From a virus: DNA of 42,778 nt. Position numbers and translations under genes: made by a program. This document shows positions 1 to 8,523 of this stretch, in pieces (the stretch's first letter is position 1; each line of letters opens with the position of its first letter). Location of the stretch: positions 1-42,778 of IMG/VR virus record IMGVR_UViG_3300018083_000017. One strand, written 5' to 3'. Below the pieces are notes generated by a model. It made no database searches and was not told where the DNA came from. It saw only the letters and a list, made by a program, of their open reading frames with translations.

Positions 1-123
1 GCAGGTAGAGCTTCGGTTCTACGCGGGCCTGGGCAAGCAGCGGCGAGAGATCGAGCGCAAGCCGGGGAACATCGTTGACCTGTGGAACAAGGCGAACAGC
101 CGGTTCAGCGTGTTCGAGCTCAC
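1..123. repeat. Terminal direct repeat, left copy
   Basis: These 123 bases are identical to 42656-42778. They lie inside the portal coding sequence, and the reading frame passes through the join without a break. The simplest reading is a circular or circularly permuted genome whose assembly ends overlap, rather than a biological terminal repeat. Confidence 0.97.
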
Positions 124-2035
124 GGAGCAGATCCAGAGCAGCCTCGACCTGAACGGCAATGCGTTCGTGCTCATCGAGCAGGCCGGCGGGTTCGTGACGG
201 GGTTCGCGACGATGCCGCCGCAGCAGACGACGGTGAAGGTGAACAAGATGGGGCACGTGATTGGCTACCTGGTGGACACGGGTGACAGCCAGCCGCACTT
301 CATCGAGCCAGAGTCGGTGGTGCACATCAAGTATTTCAACCCGCGATGGGGCATCCGAGGCATGAGTCCGCTGGTGGCTGGCGCTGAGGCATGGCAGACG
401 GTTGCGCACGCGACGGCGTACACGAAGAACCTGTTCGCAAGGTCGGGCGAGGGCACGAGCTACTTCGAGACGGATGGCGGCGTGTCGGATAGCCAGCTCG
501 ACCGCATCGAGAAGAAGCTGGCGCTGCGGCAGTCGAACCCGATGTACAAGAACCGTCCGGTCGTGCTGCCGAAGGGCATGAAGCGAGTGAACGCGACGAT
601 GAGCGCCACGGAGCTCAAGGCTGTCGAGACGAAGCTGGACTCGAAGCTGGAGATCTTGGAAGTGTTCGGCGTGCCGCCGTGGAAGCTGGGCATCAAGGTG
701 GGCGGCGGGCTCATCGGCGGCGGCGCTGGCGCTGAGGTGGACGAGCGCATGTGGGTGACGGACTGCCTGATGCCGCGCGCGAAGCGCATCGAGCTGGCGC
801 TGAACGAGTTCCTGCTGGAGCCTCTGTTCAGCGACAAGGGCGTTCCGGTGACGTGCGAGTTCGACTTCAGTCGGCACCCGGCGATCCAGGCCGCGTTCCT
901 CGCCAGGGCGAAGGGCGTGGTGGAGATCGTGAACAAGGTGGTGACGACGAACGAGGGGCGCGAGTTCCTTGGGCTCGAGAAGCTGGAGGGCGAGGAGTTC
1001 GACACCATCACGGCCCCGGTGCCGTTCGGCGCAGATCCCGGAGCATCCGACGGCCAGGACCCGAACGACGGGGCGGACCCGAAGGCGAAGGACAAGCAGA
1101 AGCCGAAGGACAAGGAAGCCGACAAGGAGAAGAAGGCCGCACGCCTGGAAGCGGAGATTCGCGTCGAGCGACGCCGGCACGACAAGTCGCTGCGACGGTA
1201 CGAGCGCCGGACCGAGAAGGTGGTCCGTGCGCAGATCGAGCGCCAGGAGAGGGTGGTCCTGTCTTCAGTGGGCGGCAGGGGGCTGAGGGCGGTTGACCCC
1301 CTCTCTCTGGCCGATGTTCTGGCCGAGCTGACGGACCAGGAGCGCGAGGAGTGGGAAGCGCTGCTCTGGTCAATCATCGAGGACCGCGGTGAGGAAGCGA
1401 TGGCGCTGCTGGGCGCTGAGGCTGACTTCAGGCTGAACGAGGCCGCCTGGTCGAGCTTCGTGCGCCGGCAGGTAGACAGGGCGCTCCGCGCCAGTGAGAC
1501 GACCGCCAGGTTGCTTCGAGAGGGCATCGCTGGCGTGTTGGCAGAGGGCGGAGCGCTCGATGCGGTGACGAGCAAGGTGCGCGAGGTGTTCGAGGACCGG
1601 CGGGCGAACGCGGTGACCATCGCCAGGACGGAGACGCATCCGGCCTACAACGCGGCGACGCTGGAGGCGGCCGACCAGTCAGGCGTGGTCGAGGGCAAGA
1701 TGTGGGTCGCGGTCCACGACGGCGTGGCGCGGACCGAGCATCTGGCGGCCGAGGCGCAGGGGACGATCCCGCTGCAGGAGATGTTCGTCGTGGGCGGGGA
1801 GGCGCTGATGTATCCGGGCGACCCGTCTGGCAGTGCGGAGAACGTCATCAACTGCCGGTGCGGCATCCGGTACGCGCTGATTACGGACAGGGGCGCGAAG
1901 GCTGTGAACGAGGAGCAGGTGCTTCGGCTGGTTGCGGAGCGCGCCAGGAAGCGGGGGGTTGGAGAGTGGATGCTCGGAAAGAGGTTGAGTGCCCGAAGTG
2001 TGGGCGACCGGTCTACTTCGAGGCCGGCGAACTGA
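1..2035 (+). CDS. Portal protein fused to MuF-like head morphogenesis domain (C-terminal part)
   Basis: This is the larger part of a 763-residue protein that starts at 42399 and continues here through the circular join, in frame. Portals form the dodecameric vertex through which DNA is packaged. The N-terminal two thirds read as an HK97-type portal (for example VLPKGMKRVNATMSATELK and the VFGVPPWKLG segment). A Lys/Asp/Glu-rich linker at about residues 430-480 leads to a MuF-like domain (PF04233 type): RTETHPAYNA near residue 629 and the closing NVINCRCGIRYAL near 704. MuF proteins are minor capsid proteins, so the fusion puts a portal-associated internal head protein on the portal chain. It follows the large terminase and overlaps a Com-like gene at its 3' end. 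Confidence 0.9.
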   Translation, partial: QVELRFYAGLGKQRREIERKPGNIVDLWNKANSRFSVFELTEQIQSSLDLNGNAFVLIEQAGGFVTGFATMPPQQTTVKVNKMGHVIGYLVDTGDSQPHFIEPESVVHIKYFNPRWGIRGMSPLVAGAEAWQTVAHATAYTKNLFARSGEGTSYFETDGGVSDSQLDRIEKKLALRQSNPMYKNRPVVLPKGMKRVNATMSATELKAVETKLDSKLEILEVFGVPPWKLGIKVGGGLIGGGAGAEVDERMWVTDCLMPRAKRIELALNEFLLEPLFSDKGVPVTCEFDFSRHPAIQAAFLARAKGVVEIVNKVVTTNEGREFLGLEKLEGEEFDTITAPVPFGADPGASDGQDPNDGADPKAKDKQKPKDKEADKEKKAARLEAEIRVERRRHDKSLRRYERRTEKVVRAQIERQERVVLSSVGGRGLRAVDPLSLADVLAELTDQEREEWEALLWSIIEDRGEEAMALLGAEADFRLNEAAWSSFVRRQVDRALRASETTARLLREGIAGVLAEGGALDAVTSKVREVFEDRRANAVTIARTETHPAYNAATLEAADQSGVVEGKMWVAVHDGVARTEHLAAEAQGTIPLQEMFVVGGEALMYPGDPSGSAENVINCRCGIRYALITDRGAKAVNEEQVLRLVAERARKRGVGEWMLGKRLSARSVGDRSTSRPAN

Positions 2036-2106
2036 AGAAGACGTGTGACTGCGGCGAGCCGGTGTCGGTCGCGAAGCGGTCCGAGTCTGTGGAGCTGACG
2101 CGATGA
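1966..2106 (+). CDS. Com-like small zinc-finger protein
   Basis: This is a 46-residue protein starting at GTG 1966 with a G-rich ribosome site just upstream. It overlaps the portal-MuF end by 70 bases in another frame, and its stop overlaps the next start (ATGA). It carries CPKC and CDC, a zinc-ribbon arrangement like the Com family of phage Mu, where Com activates translation of mom. Com-type genes sit beside head genes in several phages. A Mom-like domain is encoded at 32589, so a Com-Mom partnership is conceivable, but the two genes are far apart. The family call rests on cysteine spacing and position only. Confidence 0.6.
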   Translation: MDARKEVECPKCGRPVYFEAGELKKTCDCGEPVSVAKRSESVELTR

Positions 2107-2972
2107 CAGAGCGCATGAGGGATTTGCTGGAGCGGGCGTTGCGCGAGCCGTCGATCCGGCGCTCCGCATCGGTCGAGCTGTTGGATGAGCCGGTACTCAC
2201 CGACGCGCCAGAAGCCGTGCAGGATAGCGTACGTGCCGCCAGGGCCTCGATGATGACTGAGGTGAACAGGCACTCCCTGACTAAGTTCAACGACGGGGAC
2301 GTGCACGTGCGGCGCGTGCGTGCGGCTAACGACGTGATCGACAGCTATGAGTCACGGTTCACCATCAGGGGGTTGCGCGAGCTGGGCAAGGTGGCTATCG
2401 GCGCACCGATGGCTCGCGGGCACCGGATGGACGGGGACGTGTACGCCAGGGTGTTCGACTCGAACGTGCAGCTGCCTGCGGCCGGACCGAGTAAGGTGCG
2501 TGAGCTGCGCGACCTGGCCGGGGCGAGCTGGATGTGGGAGCGGTTCTACTGGCCGAAGGACTTGCCGGACGCGGAGAACATCCGGGCGCGCATCGACGGT
2601 GGGCTGTGGAAGGAAGTGAGCGTGCATTTCCGTGCGGACGAGCTGCCGTGCGGGATCTGCGACAAGGACGTGCGGGAGTGCGACCACGAGCCGGGCCGGA
2701 TGTACGATGGACGGAAGGCGTTCTTCGAGATGCAGGCGGTCCGCAAGATGCTGGAGACGAGCTTCGTGGTGCGCGGGGCTCAGCTGGAGACGGCTGTGAC
2801 TGGTGATCCGGGCAGCCGCTCGGCATCGCTGGCGTTCGAGACGGCGCTCATGGAGGTGAAGACCGACGCGAGTGCGCGTGAGTGGTGGCGGAAGGGGCTG
2901 CGCCAGGACGGCGAGAAGCGGTCAGTCGGTGCGTTGTTCGCGGTGGGGTCCACTCGCCGAGCCAGCGCGTAG
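2103..2972 (+). CDS. Putative capsid maturation (prohead) protease
   Basis: This 289-residue protein lies between portal and major capsid protein, the usual place of the HK97-type maturation protease. The middle holds a GHRMDGDVYARVFD-like stretch that resembles the conserved His segment of prohead proteases. KEVSVHF (about residue 170) may correspond to the catalytic Ser segment. Directly after comes CGIC...CDHEPGRMYDG, a Cys/His cluster seen in a subset of phage head proteases. The His/Ser assignment is by eye and uncertain. If it is not a protease it could be a scaffold, although the capsid protein has its own N-terminal scaffold-like extension. Confidence 0.55.
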   Translation: MTERMRDLLERALREPSIRRSASVELLDEPVLTDAPEAVQDSVRAARASMMTEVNRHSLTKFNDGDVHVRRVRAANDVIDSYESRFTIRGLRELGKVAIGAPMARGHRMDGDVYARVFDSNVQLPAAGPSKVRELRDLAGASWMWERFYWPKDLPDAENIRARIDGGLWKEVSVHFRADELPCGICDKDVRECDHEPGRMYDGRKAFFEMQAVRKMLETSFVVRGAQLETAVTGDPGSRSASLAFETALMEVKTDASAREWWRKGLRQDGEKRSVGALFAVGSTRRASA

Positions 2973-2996
2973 GGGCGTAAGCCCGAGGAGCCGAAC

Positions 2997-4748
2997 ATGA
3001 AGCGAAACAAGCGGTTGTACTTCGCCGAGGTCCACCGGCTGATGGGCGCTGGGCTCGTGCGAGAGGGTCCCGACGGCAAGCAGAAGAAGGTCGTCGGCGG
3101 GGGCGAGGATGTGGCGCTGCTGGACGACATGCCGGAGCCGGCGAAGGCCGAGCCTCTGACTGTTGTGCAGATCGTCGAGCCCGAGCACGCGGTCGAACAG
3201 CTGGAGAACGTGCGCAGCTGGGCGATTCAGTTCCAGAAGGCCGGGGACCTGAACGGCGAGCGCATGGAGAAGCTGGTCGCTGGCGTGAAGCGCGCCGAGG
3301 ACCTGCTGAAGTCGCAGGCGAAGCAGATCCGCGTGCTGGAGCAGAGCATCGCGGACTCGAGCGGCAGCCTGAGCCTGCGCAGTGCGGCCGAGCAGTTCCT
3401 GCCCATCGACGAGGCGCCGAAGGGCCTGGACCGGATGCACTTCAACCTGACGGTGATGCGGCCCGACGAGATCGGGTACCGCGCGCTGATGGAGAGCAAC
3501 GGCCTGTCCGGCATCACGCCGCAGGCGCGTGCGTTCGCCGAGCACCAGGTCGTGAACCCGGTGTGGATGGCGAAGCTGTACGAGTGGCAGTACCTGAACG
3601 ACCAGATGCTGCTGAAGTACACGCTGCTGGAGAAGGGCGGCTTCTTCGACGGCGTGGACGGCGGACGTCGGGCGCGGTTCCAGCACATGCGCGAGTGGAA
3701 GACGTACGCTCGGCTGACGCGGGAAATCATGCGTGCTGCCGCCGACTCGGCGACGGCCGGTGAGGGTCTGGAGTGGATCCCGACCGTGTTCTCCGCGCAG
3801 CTGCACATGCTGGTGCAGACGGAGCTGAAGGTGTCGTCGATGTTCCAGTGGCCGACGATGCCGAGCGCGACCTGGAAGGATCCGGTCGAGGGTGCGGACG
3901 CCATCGCGTACTTCATCGGCGAGGCGCTGACGGACCCCGAAGTGACGAACAAGATCCCGGACAGCGTGCCTGGGACCGCGCAGCTGACGCTGACGGCGAA
4001 GAAGATCGCCGCCCGAGTCGTGCTGTCGCGCGAGTTCGACGAGGACAGCATCGTGCCAGCCGTGCCGGAAATCTTCCGCAAGGTGGCGAAGGCGCTGGCT
4101 CGTGGCCGCGAGAAGGCGCTGATCGACGGACAGGCGTCGGGCGCAATCGACACGGGTGCTGCGGTGCCCGCGACGGACGTTCGCCAGCTGTGGGACGGGA
4201 TGCGCAAGATCGCGACGGTGGCCGGCACGAAGGTGGATATCAGCACGCTGTCGGCTGCTGAGCTCCTGGCCATGAAGGGCTCGATGAAGGGCACCGGCAA
4301 GGAAGACCACTTCGGCTACCAGCAGGACGACGGTGTGTGGTTCCCGAGCTACAGCTGCTACATCCGGCTGATGGCGCTGAAGGAGCCGACGACGAACACG
4401 CCGCTGTTCATGAGCCGCGAGAAGTTCGGCGACAAGAGCATCATGGAGACGGGCGTGCTGGGGTTCATCCTCGGTTCGCCGGTCGTCATCACGCCGTTCA
4501 TGCGTGAGGACCTGAACGCGACGGGCATCTGGGACAACGTGACGACCACGAAGACCGGGCTGCTGTATGCGAACCGCCCGGCGTTCAAGGGCGGCTCGCG
4601 TCGTGTCATGACGGTCCGCCGGTACGACGAGCTGAAGGCCGAGACGGACCAGATCACGGTCATCGGCACGGAGCGTCTGGACTGGAAGCCGGTGTTCGGC
4701 AACTCGGCGAAGGCCGTGTCGTACGGCTACAACGTCGCCTCGTACTAG
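2997..4748 (+). CDS. Major capsid protein, HK97 fold, with N-terminal scaffold-like region
   Basis: This 583-residue protein begins at ATG 2997 after a GAGGAG ribosome site. Residues 1-120 are charged and predicted coiled coil (EQLENVRSWAIQFQ, KSQAKQIRVLEQS), as in HK97-like delta/scaffold domains. About 180 onwards reads as capsid core: MAKLYEWQYLNDQML, ARVVLSREFDEDS, KALARGREKALIDG, then the A-domain/P-domain end VVITPFMREDLNATG and ANRPAFKGG. The length agrees with a precursor in which the upstream protease candidate removes the N-terminal region. A G+C-rich hairpin follows the stop. Confidence 0.85.
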   Translation: MKRNKRLYFAEVHRLMGAGLVREGPDGKQKKVVGGGEDVALLDDMPEPAKAEPLTVVQIVEPEHAVEQLENVRSWAIQFQKAGDLNGERMEKLVAGVKRAEDLLKSQAKQIRVLEQSIADSSGSLSLRSAAEQFLPIDEAPKGLDRMHFNLTVMRPDEIGYRALMESNGLSGITPQARAFAEHQVVNPVWMAKLYEWQYLNDQMLLKYTLLEKGGFFDGVDGGRRARFQHMREWKTYARLTREIMRAAADSATAGEGLEWIPTVFSAQLHMLVQTELKVSSMFQWPTMPSATWKDPVEGADAIAYFIGEALTDPEVTNKIPDSVPGTAQLTLTAKKIAARVVLSREFDEDSIVPAVPEIFRKVAKALARGREKALIDGQASGAIDTGAAVPATDVRQLWDGMRKIATVAGTKVDISTLSAAELLAMKGSMKGTGKEDHFGYQQDDGVWFPSYSCYIRLMALKEPTTNTPLFMSREKFGDKSIMETGVLGFILGSPVVITPFMREDLNATGIWDNVTTTKTGLLYANRPAFKGGSRRVMTVRRYDELKAETDQITVIGTERLDWKPVFGNSAKAVSYGYNVASY

Positions 4749-4765
4749 GCGCTGACGCATCTGTG

Positions 4766-4791
4766 GGGGCCGCGCCTGCACGGGCGGCCCC
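4766..4791 (+). terminator. Hairpin after major capsid gene
   Basis: An 8-bp perfect stem, GGGGCCGC (4766-4773) with GCGGCCCC (4784-4791), surrounds a 10-base loop 18 bases after the capsid stop. No T-run follows, so it may be a partial terminator or an mRNA 3' stabiliser that keeps capsid message abundant. Confidence 0.35.
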
Positions 4792-4814
4792 TGTCGGATG
4801 AGAGGGAGCACGGC

Positions 4815-5105
4815 ATGGCTGAGTTGCAGCGGAAGCACTGGGTGAAGTTCTCGCAGCCGTATCAGGGGACTGAGCCGGACACGGGCGAGCCGATTCGCGT
4901 CGAGGAAGGCGAGACGGTGGAGCTGAGCGAGGCGAAGATCGCGCAGCTGGACAACGACTTCCCTGGGCTGGTGTCGAAGTCGAAGGAGCCGGCCGGTCCG
5001 AAGCCGAAGGCGACTGTGACGCCGGACGTGGTGGGCCAGGAGTCCGCGGTTGCGGCGGAGCCTGATGCCGAGGCCGAGCCCGAGAAGCCCGGAAAGAAGA
5101 AGTAG
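4815..5105 (+). CDS. Small acidic/lysine-rich protein between capsid and connector
   Basis: This 96-residue protein has a GAGGGAG ribosome site. The N-terminal half is folded-looking (KHWVKFSQPY, then VEEGETVELSEAKIAQL); the second half is low complexity, rich in Pro, Ala, Glu and Lys and ending KPGKKK. Small proteins at this position are commonly head-completion or decoration accessories. No recognised family; function unknown. Confidence 0.75.
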   Translation: MAELQRKHWVKFSQPYQGTEPDTGEPIRVEEGETVELSEAKIAQLDNDFPGLVSKSKEPAGPKPKATVTPDVVGQESAVAAEPDAEAEPEKPGKKK

Positions 5106-5954
5106 ATGAGCACGCAGCCGCTGTCGCCGTTCAGCCTGACGGACTGGAACAGGGCGAAGTCGTACCTGCAGGTGCCTGGCACTGCGCAGGACGACTTCAT
5201 CAAGCAGTGCGTGAATCAGGCGACTTCCAAGCTGGAGGAGCTGGCGGCGATGCGGTTGCGCGAGCGCTCGTTCAGGGCGCCGTACGTGGTGGCCGGGTGT
5301 GCAATCACGAGCGCAGACGAGACGGTGACGGGACCAGGGGCACTGCTGGGGTTCACGACGGGCACGATTCTGCCGCGAGTGGGCGACGTGTTGACTGGTG
5401 CTTCGATTCAGACGAGTCCGCAGGCGGTGGTGGCGTCGATCACGGACAACACGCACCTGGAGATGAGCGAGAAGGCGCTGGGGAACGCGAACCCGGTGAC
5501 GCTGACGTTCGGCATCGGGATGCTGAAGGCGTCGGGGACTGGCACCTCGACGATTGTGGTGCCGATCAGGCCAGTGACGGCTCTCTACAGCGCGCGGTAC
5601 AAGGACGCGCTGGGGAACTATCTGGCCATCGACGTGACGGGGGCCATCCTCGGCGACGACGGCTCGATTGTGCTGCGGAACGAGTGGTGGCCGGCGGGGC
5701 GGCAGAACGTGGAGATCGAGTGCGTGGCTGGCTGGCCGTTCGACGGCGGGCCGACGCTGCAGTATCAGCACCAGTGGCAGAGGCTCGAGTCGTACTGCCT
5801 GGAGCTGACGCGGCTGTACTTCGAGAAGTACAAGACGGGCGTGGGGCAGCAGGACTGGGAGAGCCCCGGCGGGTTCCGCATCAGCGGCAAAGAGCTGGTG
5901 ATCCCGGAGCACATCAAGAGCGGGATGCTGGAGTTCGCGGAGCTGTGGCCATGA
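5106..5954 (+). CDS. Head-tail connector (HK97 gp6-like adaptor)
   Basis: This 282-residue protein starts directly after the previous stop. Residues 1-60 and the last 60 are helical and match the small all-helical adaptor family that docks under the portal: a DDFIKQCVNQATSKLEEL start and an LESYCLELTRLYFEKYKTG end. Between them lies a beta-rich insertion (about 60-200, with Gly/Thr/Val repeats), which makes it roughly twice the usual length. It overlaps the next start by four bases. The role is inferred from gene order and the helical ends. Confidence 0.65.
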   Translation: MSTQPLSPFSLTDWNRAKSYLQVPGTAQDDFIKQCVNQATSKLEELAAMRLRERSFRAPYVVAGCAITSADETVTGPGALLGFTTGTILPRVGDVLTGASIQTSPQAVVASITDNTHLEMSEKALGNANPVTLTFGIGMLKASGTGTSTIVVPIRPVTALYSARYKDALGNYLAIDVTGAILGDDGSIVLRNEWWPAGRQNVEIECVAGWPFDGGPTLQYQHQWQRLESYCLELTRLYFEKYKTGVGQQDWESPGGFRISGKELVIPEHIKSGMLEFAELWP

Positions 5955-6571
5955 TTCGAATCAGCGTGAACGGAGCGACGGCGAGGGCGAACCTTCAGCG
6001 GAAGGGCGGGAAGATCACGGCCGGAATGACTCATCACGTGCGCCTGGCCGTGGCCATCGTGCGCCGGGAGTGGTACGAGCTCCTGAGCGGAGTGCCTGGG
6101 TCGCACCCGTTCTGGGGCCGCACGGGCTCGAAGCCGCCGAAGCTGGGCGTGAGGTCGAGCGGGACGCGCGACCGCCTGGGCAATGGCAGGGTGTTCGGTG
6201 TGGGGAACCTGGTCATCGGCACAGTGGGGCACCCGGACCAGCACGTGGCGGACATGGAGAAGGGCGGCGAGCGGGTGTTCAGCGGCGTGATGGGACGAAT
6301 CCCGACGGCGCTGATGCAGACGCCGGCAGGCGTGGACAGGAACGCGGGGCGGTCGATCCGCGGGGCGATTCCGGGGTCGTTCGTGTTCAAGTCGAAGCGG
6401 GGGGCGCTATGGGTCGCACGGCGCGCAGGGACTCGCCTGGAGCTGCTGTACATGCTGGTGCGGCGCGTGAAGATTCCGCAGTACGCGACGGCGAAGCACG
6501 CGCGCGAGGAGGCAACGCCGCAGATCTTCAGCGGACTGAGCCTGATGGTGAGGCAGGCACTGAATGCCTGA
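5951..6571 (+). CDS. Head-closure/neck or tail-completion protein (HK97 gp10-like)
   Basis: This 206-residue protein starts at ATG 5951 inside the end of the adaptor gene. The basic, beta-rich sequence opening MIRISVNGATARANLQRKG and the central GNLVIGTVGHPDQHVADMEKGG stretch resemble the gp10-like minor tail/neck family that follows adaptors in HK97-like gene order. It overlaps the tail-terminator candidate by eight bases. The exact role is inferred from position. Confidence 0.55.
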   Translation: MIRISVNGATARANLQRKGGKITAGMTHHVRLAVAIVRREWYELLSGVPGSHPFWGRTGSKPPKLGVRSSGTRDRLGNGRVFGVGNLVIGTVGHPDQHVADMEKGGERVFSGVMGRIPTALMQTPAGVDRNAGRSIRGAIPGSFVFKSKRGALWVARRAGTRLELLYMLVRRVKIPQYATAKHAREEATPQIFSGLSLMVRQALNA

Positions 6572-7040
6572 TTGCAAGAGCTGGCTGGCGCTTGAGGGCA
6601 TTCGCGCGGGGCTGACGGCCCGCCTGGCGCCTGGCACGTACTCGGGGCGGACGTTCTCGGTGTCGTATGGTCCGGTGCAGAACGTAGTGCTGGGTGACCT
6701 GCCGGCGGTCATCATCGTTTCGGTGGCGAGTGACCTTACGGGCGGACCAGCCACGCGGCACGCTCGCAAGATGCGGGTGCTGCTGCATGTGATTGCCGAA
6801 GCAACAGCCAGCCAGGGGGTGTTGCGGGCTCTGCTCAACTCCGTAGCAGACGTGGAGAAGGCGCTCGCCGCCGACGAGCAGTTGGTTACGATTGCAGACG
6901 AGGACGGGCAGCGAGTAACGAACGGTGTAATCGAGTTCATCAGCGAGGCGCTGAATCCCGAGCTGACGGAGTTCTTCCAGAAGGCCACGGCGACGATCGA
7001 GGTGATGGTCCCGCTGTGGTGGAGTCACGCAAGGGTCTAG
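6564..7040 (+). CDS. Putative tail terminator protein
   Basis: This is a 158-residue protein directly before the tail-tube gene. It shows the usual pattern of tail terminators: an N-terminal helix, a short beta segment (VVLGDLPAVIIVS) and a C-terminal strand (ATIEVMVPLWW). Tail terminators form the ring that ends tail polymerisation and joins the head. Family membership is inferred from order and size. Confidence 0.5.
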   Translation: MPDCKSWLALEGIRAGLTARLAPGTYSGRTFSVSYGPVQNVVLGDLPAVIIVSVASDLTGGPATRHARKMRVLLHVIAEATASQGVLRALLNSVADVEKALAADEQLVTIADEDGQRVTNGVIEFISEALNPELTEFFQKATATIEVMVPLWWSHARV

Positions 7041-7049
7041 GAGGCGGTC

Positions 7050-8063
7050 ATGGCGTTGCAGCCCGGCCAAGGTCACTTGGCATACGTGCAGATCGCGAAG
7101 GAGTCGGTCGTCGGGACGCCTCCTGCAGCTGCGCAGTACAAGATGGAAGTCATGCAGTCGGACCCCGAGCAGGTCGTGATGGTGCTGGAAGACCCGAGTC
7201 TGTACGGGTCGCCGAGCCGTCGCGGTATCTACAACGGCCCGCAGTGGGCCATCGCGCGCCTGACGCAGAGGTTCAACTACGACGGGTTCGGCGCCATCCT
7301 GCGCGCTGCGCTCAGCGACTCTCAGGTGACTGGGCCGGACGCGAACGGCCTGTACACGCACGTGTTCAAGGAGAAGTCGACGCTCGACACGTACACGATT
7401 GACTTCAGCATCGGTGACGTGCCGTCAGGCAAGGTGCTGCAGATGAGTGCCTGCAGGAACACGGGCATCAAGTTCGCAATCAAGGCGAGCGAGAGCGGCG
7501 GCGACGGCTTCATGACGGTCGAGACGGAGTGGATCGGCATCATGGCCGACCCCGGCGCTGTGGGCACGACGCCGATGACGGTTGGCGTGGTTCCGTCTGT
7601 GTTCCCGGTGCTGTTCCACCACTTCGACAACGCGGGCTCGACGACGGGTACTGGGGACACGCCGCCGACGTACAACTTCCTCGGGTTCGAGCTGGAGATC
7701 AGCCAGCCGCACAAGCCGCGCGTGCGAATGGGGACGCTCACGACGGACACTCCGCTGCGTAGCGAGTTCATGGACCAGAAGTGGCGGTACACGTTCGAGT
7801 GGTCCGCTACGGCGGGCATCGACCGCATGATGGGCGGTGTGCCTGGCAGCATCTTCGCCAAGTTCATCGACACGACGCCGGTGGTGGCGAGCTTCAGGAG
7901 CATCCTGTTCAAGGCCGGCAATCAAATCATCCAGAAGCACAAGAACCCGGTGGCCGGCTACGGAGTGATCGAGCAGGAGGTCGAGTACTATTGCGCCCGA
8001 TCGAGCGTCGATGCGTCGGTGCTGGTGATCACGCTGATGAACTTGGAGTCGGGAGCCTACTAG
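7050..8063 (+). CDS. Major tail (tube) protein
   Basis: This 337-residue protein has a GGAGG ribosome site. It is rich in Gly, Thr and beta segments (HLAYVQIAKESVVGTPP at the start; YTFEWSATAGIDRMMGG later) and lies between the terminator candidate and the tail-assembly chaperones, as siphovirus tube proteins do. It polymerises as hexameric rings around the tape measure. At 337 residues it is longer than minimal tube proteins, so an added surface domain is likely. Confidence 0.75.
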   Translation: MALQPGQGHLAYVQIAKESVVGTPPAAAQYKMEVMQSDPEQVVMVLEDPSLYGSPSRRGIYNGPQWAIARLTQRFNYDGFGAILRAALSDSQVTGPDANGLYTHVFKEKSTLDTYTIDFSIGDVPSGKVLQMSACRNTGIKFAIKASESGGDGFMTVETEWIGIMADPGAVGTTPMTVGVVPSVFPVLFHHFDNAGSTTGTGDTPPTYNFLGFELEISQPHKPRVRMGTLTTDTPLRSEFMDQKWRYTFEWSATAGIDRMMGGVPGSIFAKFIDTTPVVASFRSILFKAGNQIIQKHKNPVAGYGVIEQEVEYYCARSSVDASVLVITLMNLESGAY

Positions 8064-8073
8064 GGAGGGTTCA

Positions 8074-8523
8074 GTGGCCAGGGAAAAGAAAGCAGTGGTG
8101 TCGGCGGCGAGCGACTTCGTTCCGGTGGCGAGTGGTGGACTGCTGGAGCTGCCGTTCAGCAAGAAGAAGGATGGAACGTCGAACTGGGTGCGGCTGAAGC
8201 GCCTGGAGCCGGCGGAGGCGCTGCTGCTGCTGGAGGGAATCCCGGCGCTCGCAGCGTCCGAGGAGAAGGAGAGCAACGCGTCGGTGTTCTGGAAGGAGCG
8301 CGTCCCTGGGCTCGTGAAGGCCGGAGTGGTCGAGCCGGAGTTCACGTTCGAGCAGGGCGGTGAGCCTGGCAAGGTGAGCTGGAGCGGGCTGTCGTTCGGG
8401 GACCAGGTGGCGATCGTGAACCGCCTGCTGCACCTGAACGGGATGCTTGCCGAAGTGCCTGCCGCGCTCGGGAGGTTCCTTCCTGACGAAGAAGAAGGGC
8501 GGGCAGACGGCGAAGGTGCTTGA
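8074..8523 (+). CDS. Tail assembly chaperone, short form (gpG-like)
   Basis: This 149-residue protein starts at GTG 8074 after GGAGGG. It is immediately upstream of the tape measure, the place of the lambda gpG/gpGT pair. It contains VRLKRLEPAEALLLLEGIPAL and ends in an acidic tail. A second open frame overlaps its last 86 bases and continues to 8719, so a programmed shift would make a longer form. Chaperones of this kind coat the tape measure during tail assembly and are absent from virions. Confidence 0.75.
   Translation: MAREKKAVVSAASDFVPVASGGLLELPFSKKKDGTSNWVRLKRLEPAEALLLLEGIPALAASEEKESNASVFWKERVPGLVKAGVVEPEFTFEQGGEPGKVSWSGLSFGDQVAIVNRLLHLNGMLAEVPAALGRFLPDEEEGRADGEGA

Noticed and set aside
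2922-5912. 996-residue reverse-strand open frame opposite the capsid and connector genes
   Set aside because: It is Arg/His/Leu-rich with no ribosome site or domain and mirrors real high-GC genes on the + strand. Long antisense frames at 11716-14046, 15608-17680 and 29997-31634 are of the same kind.
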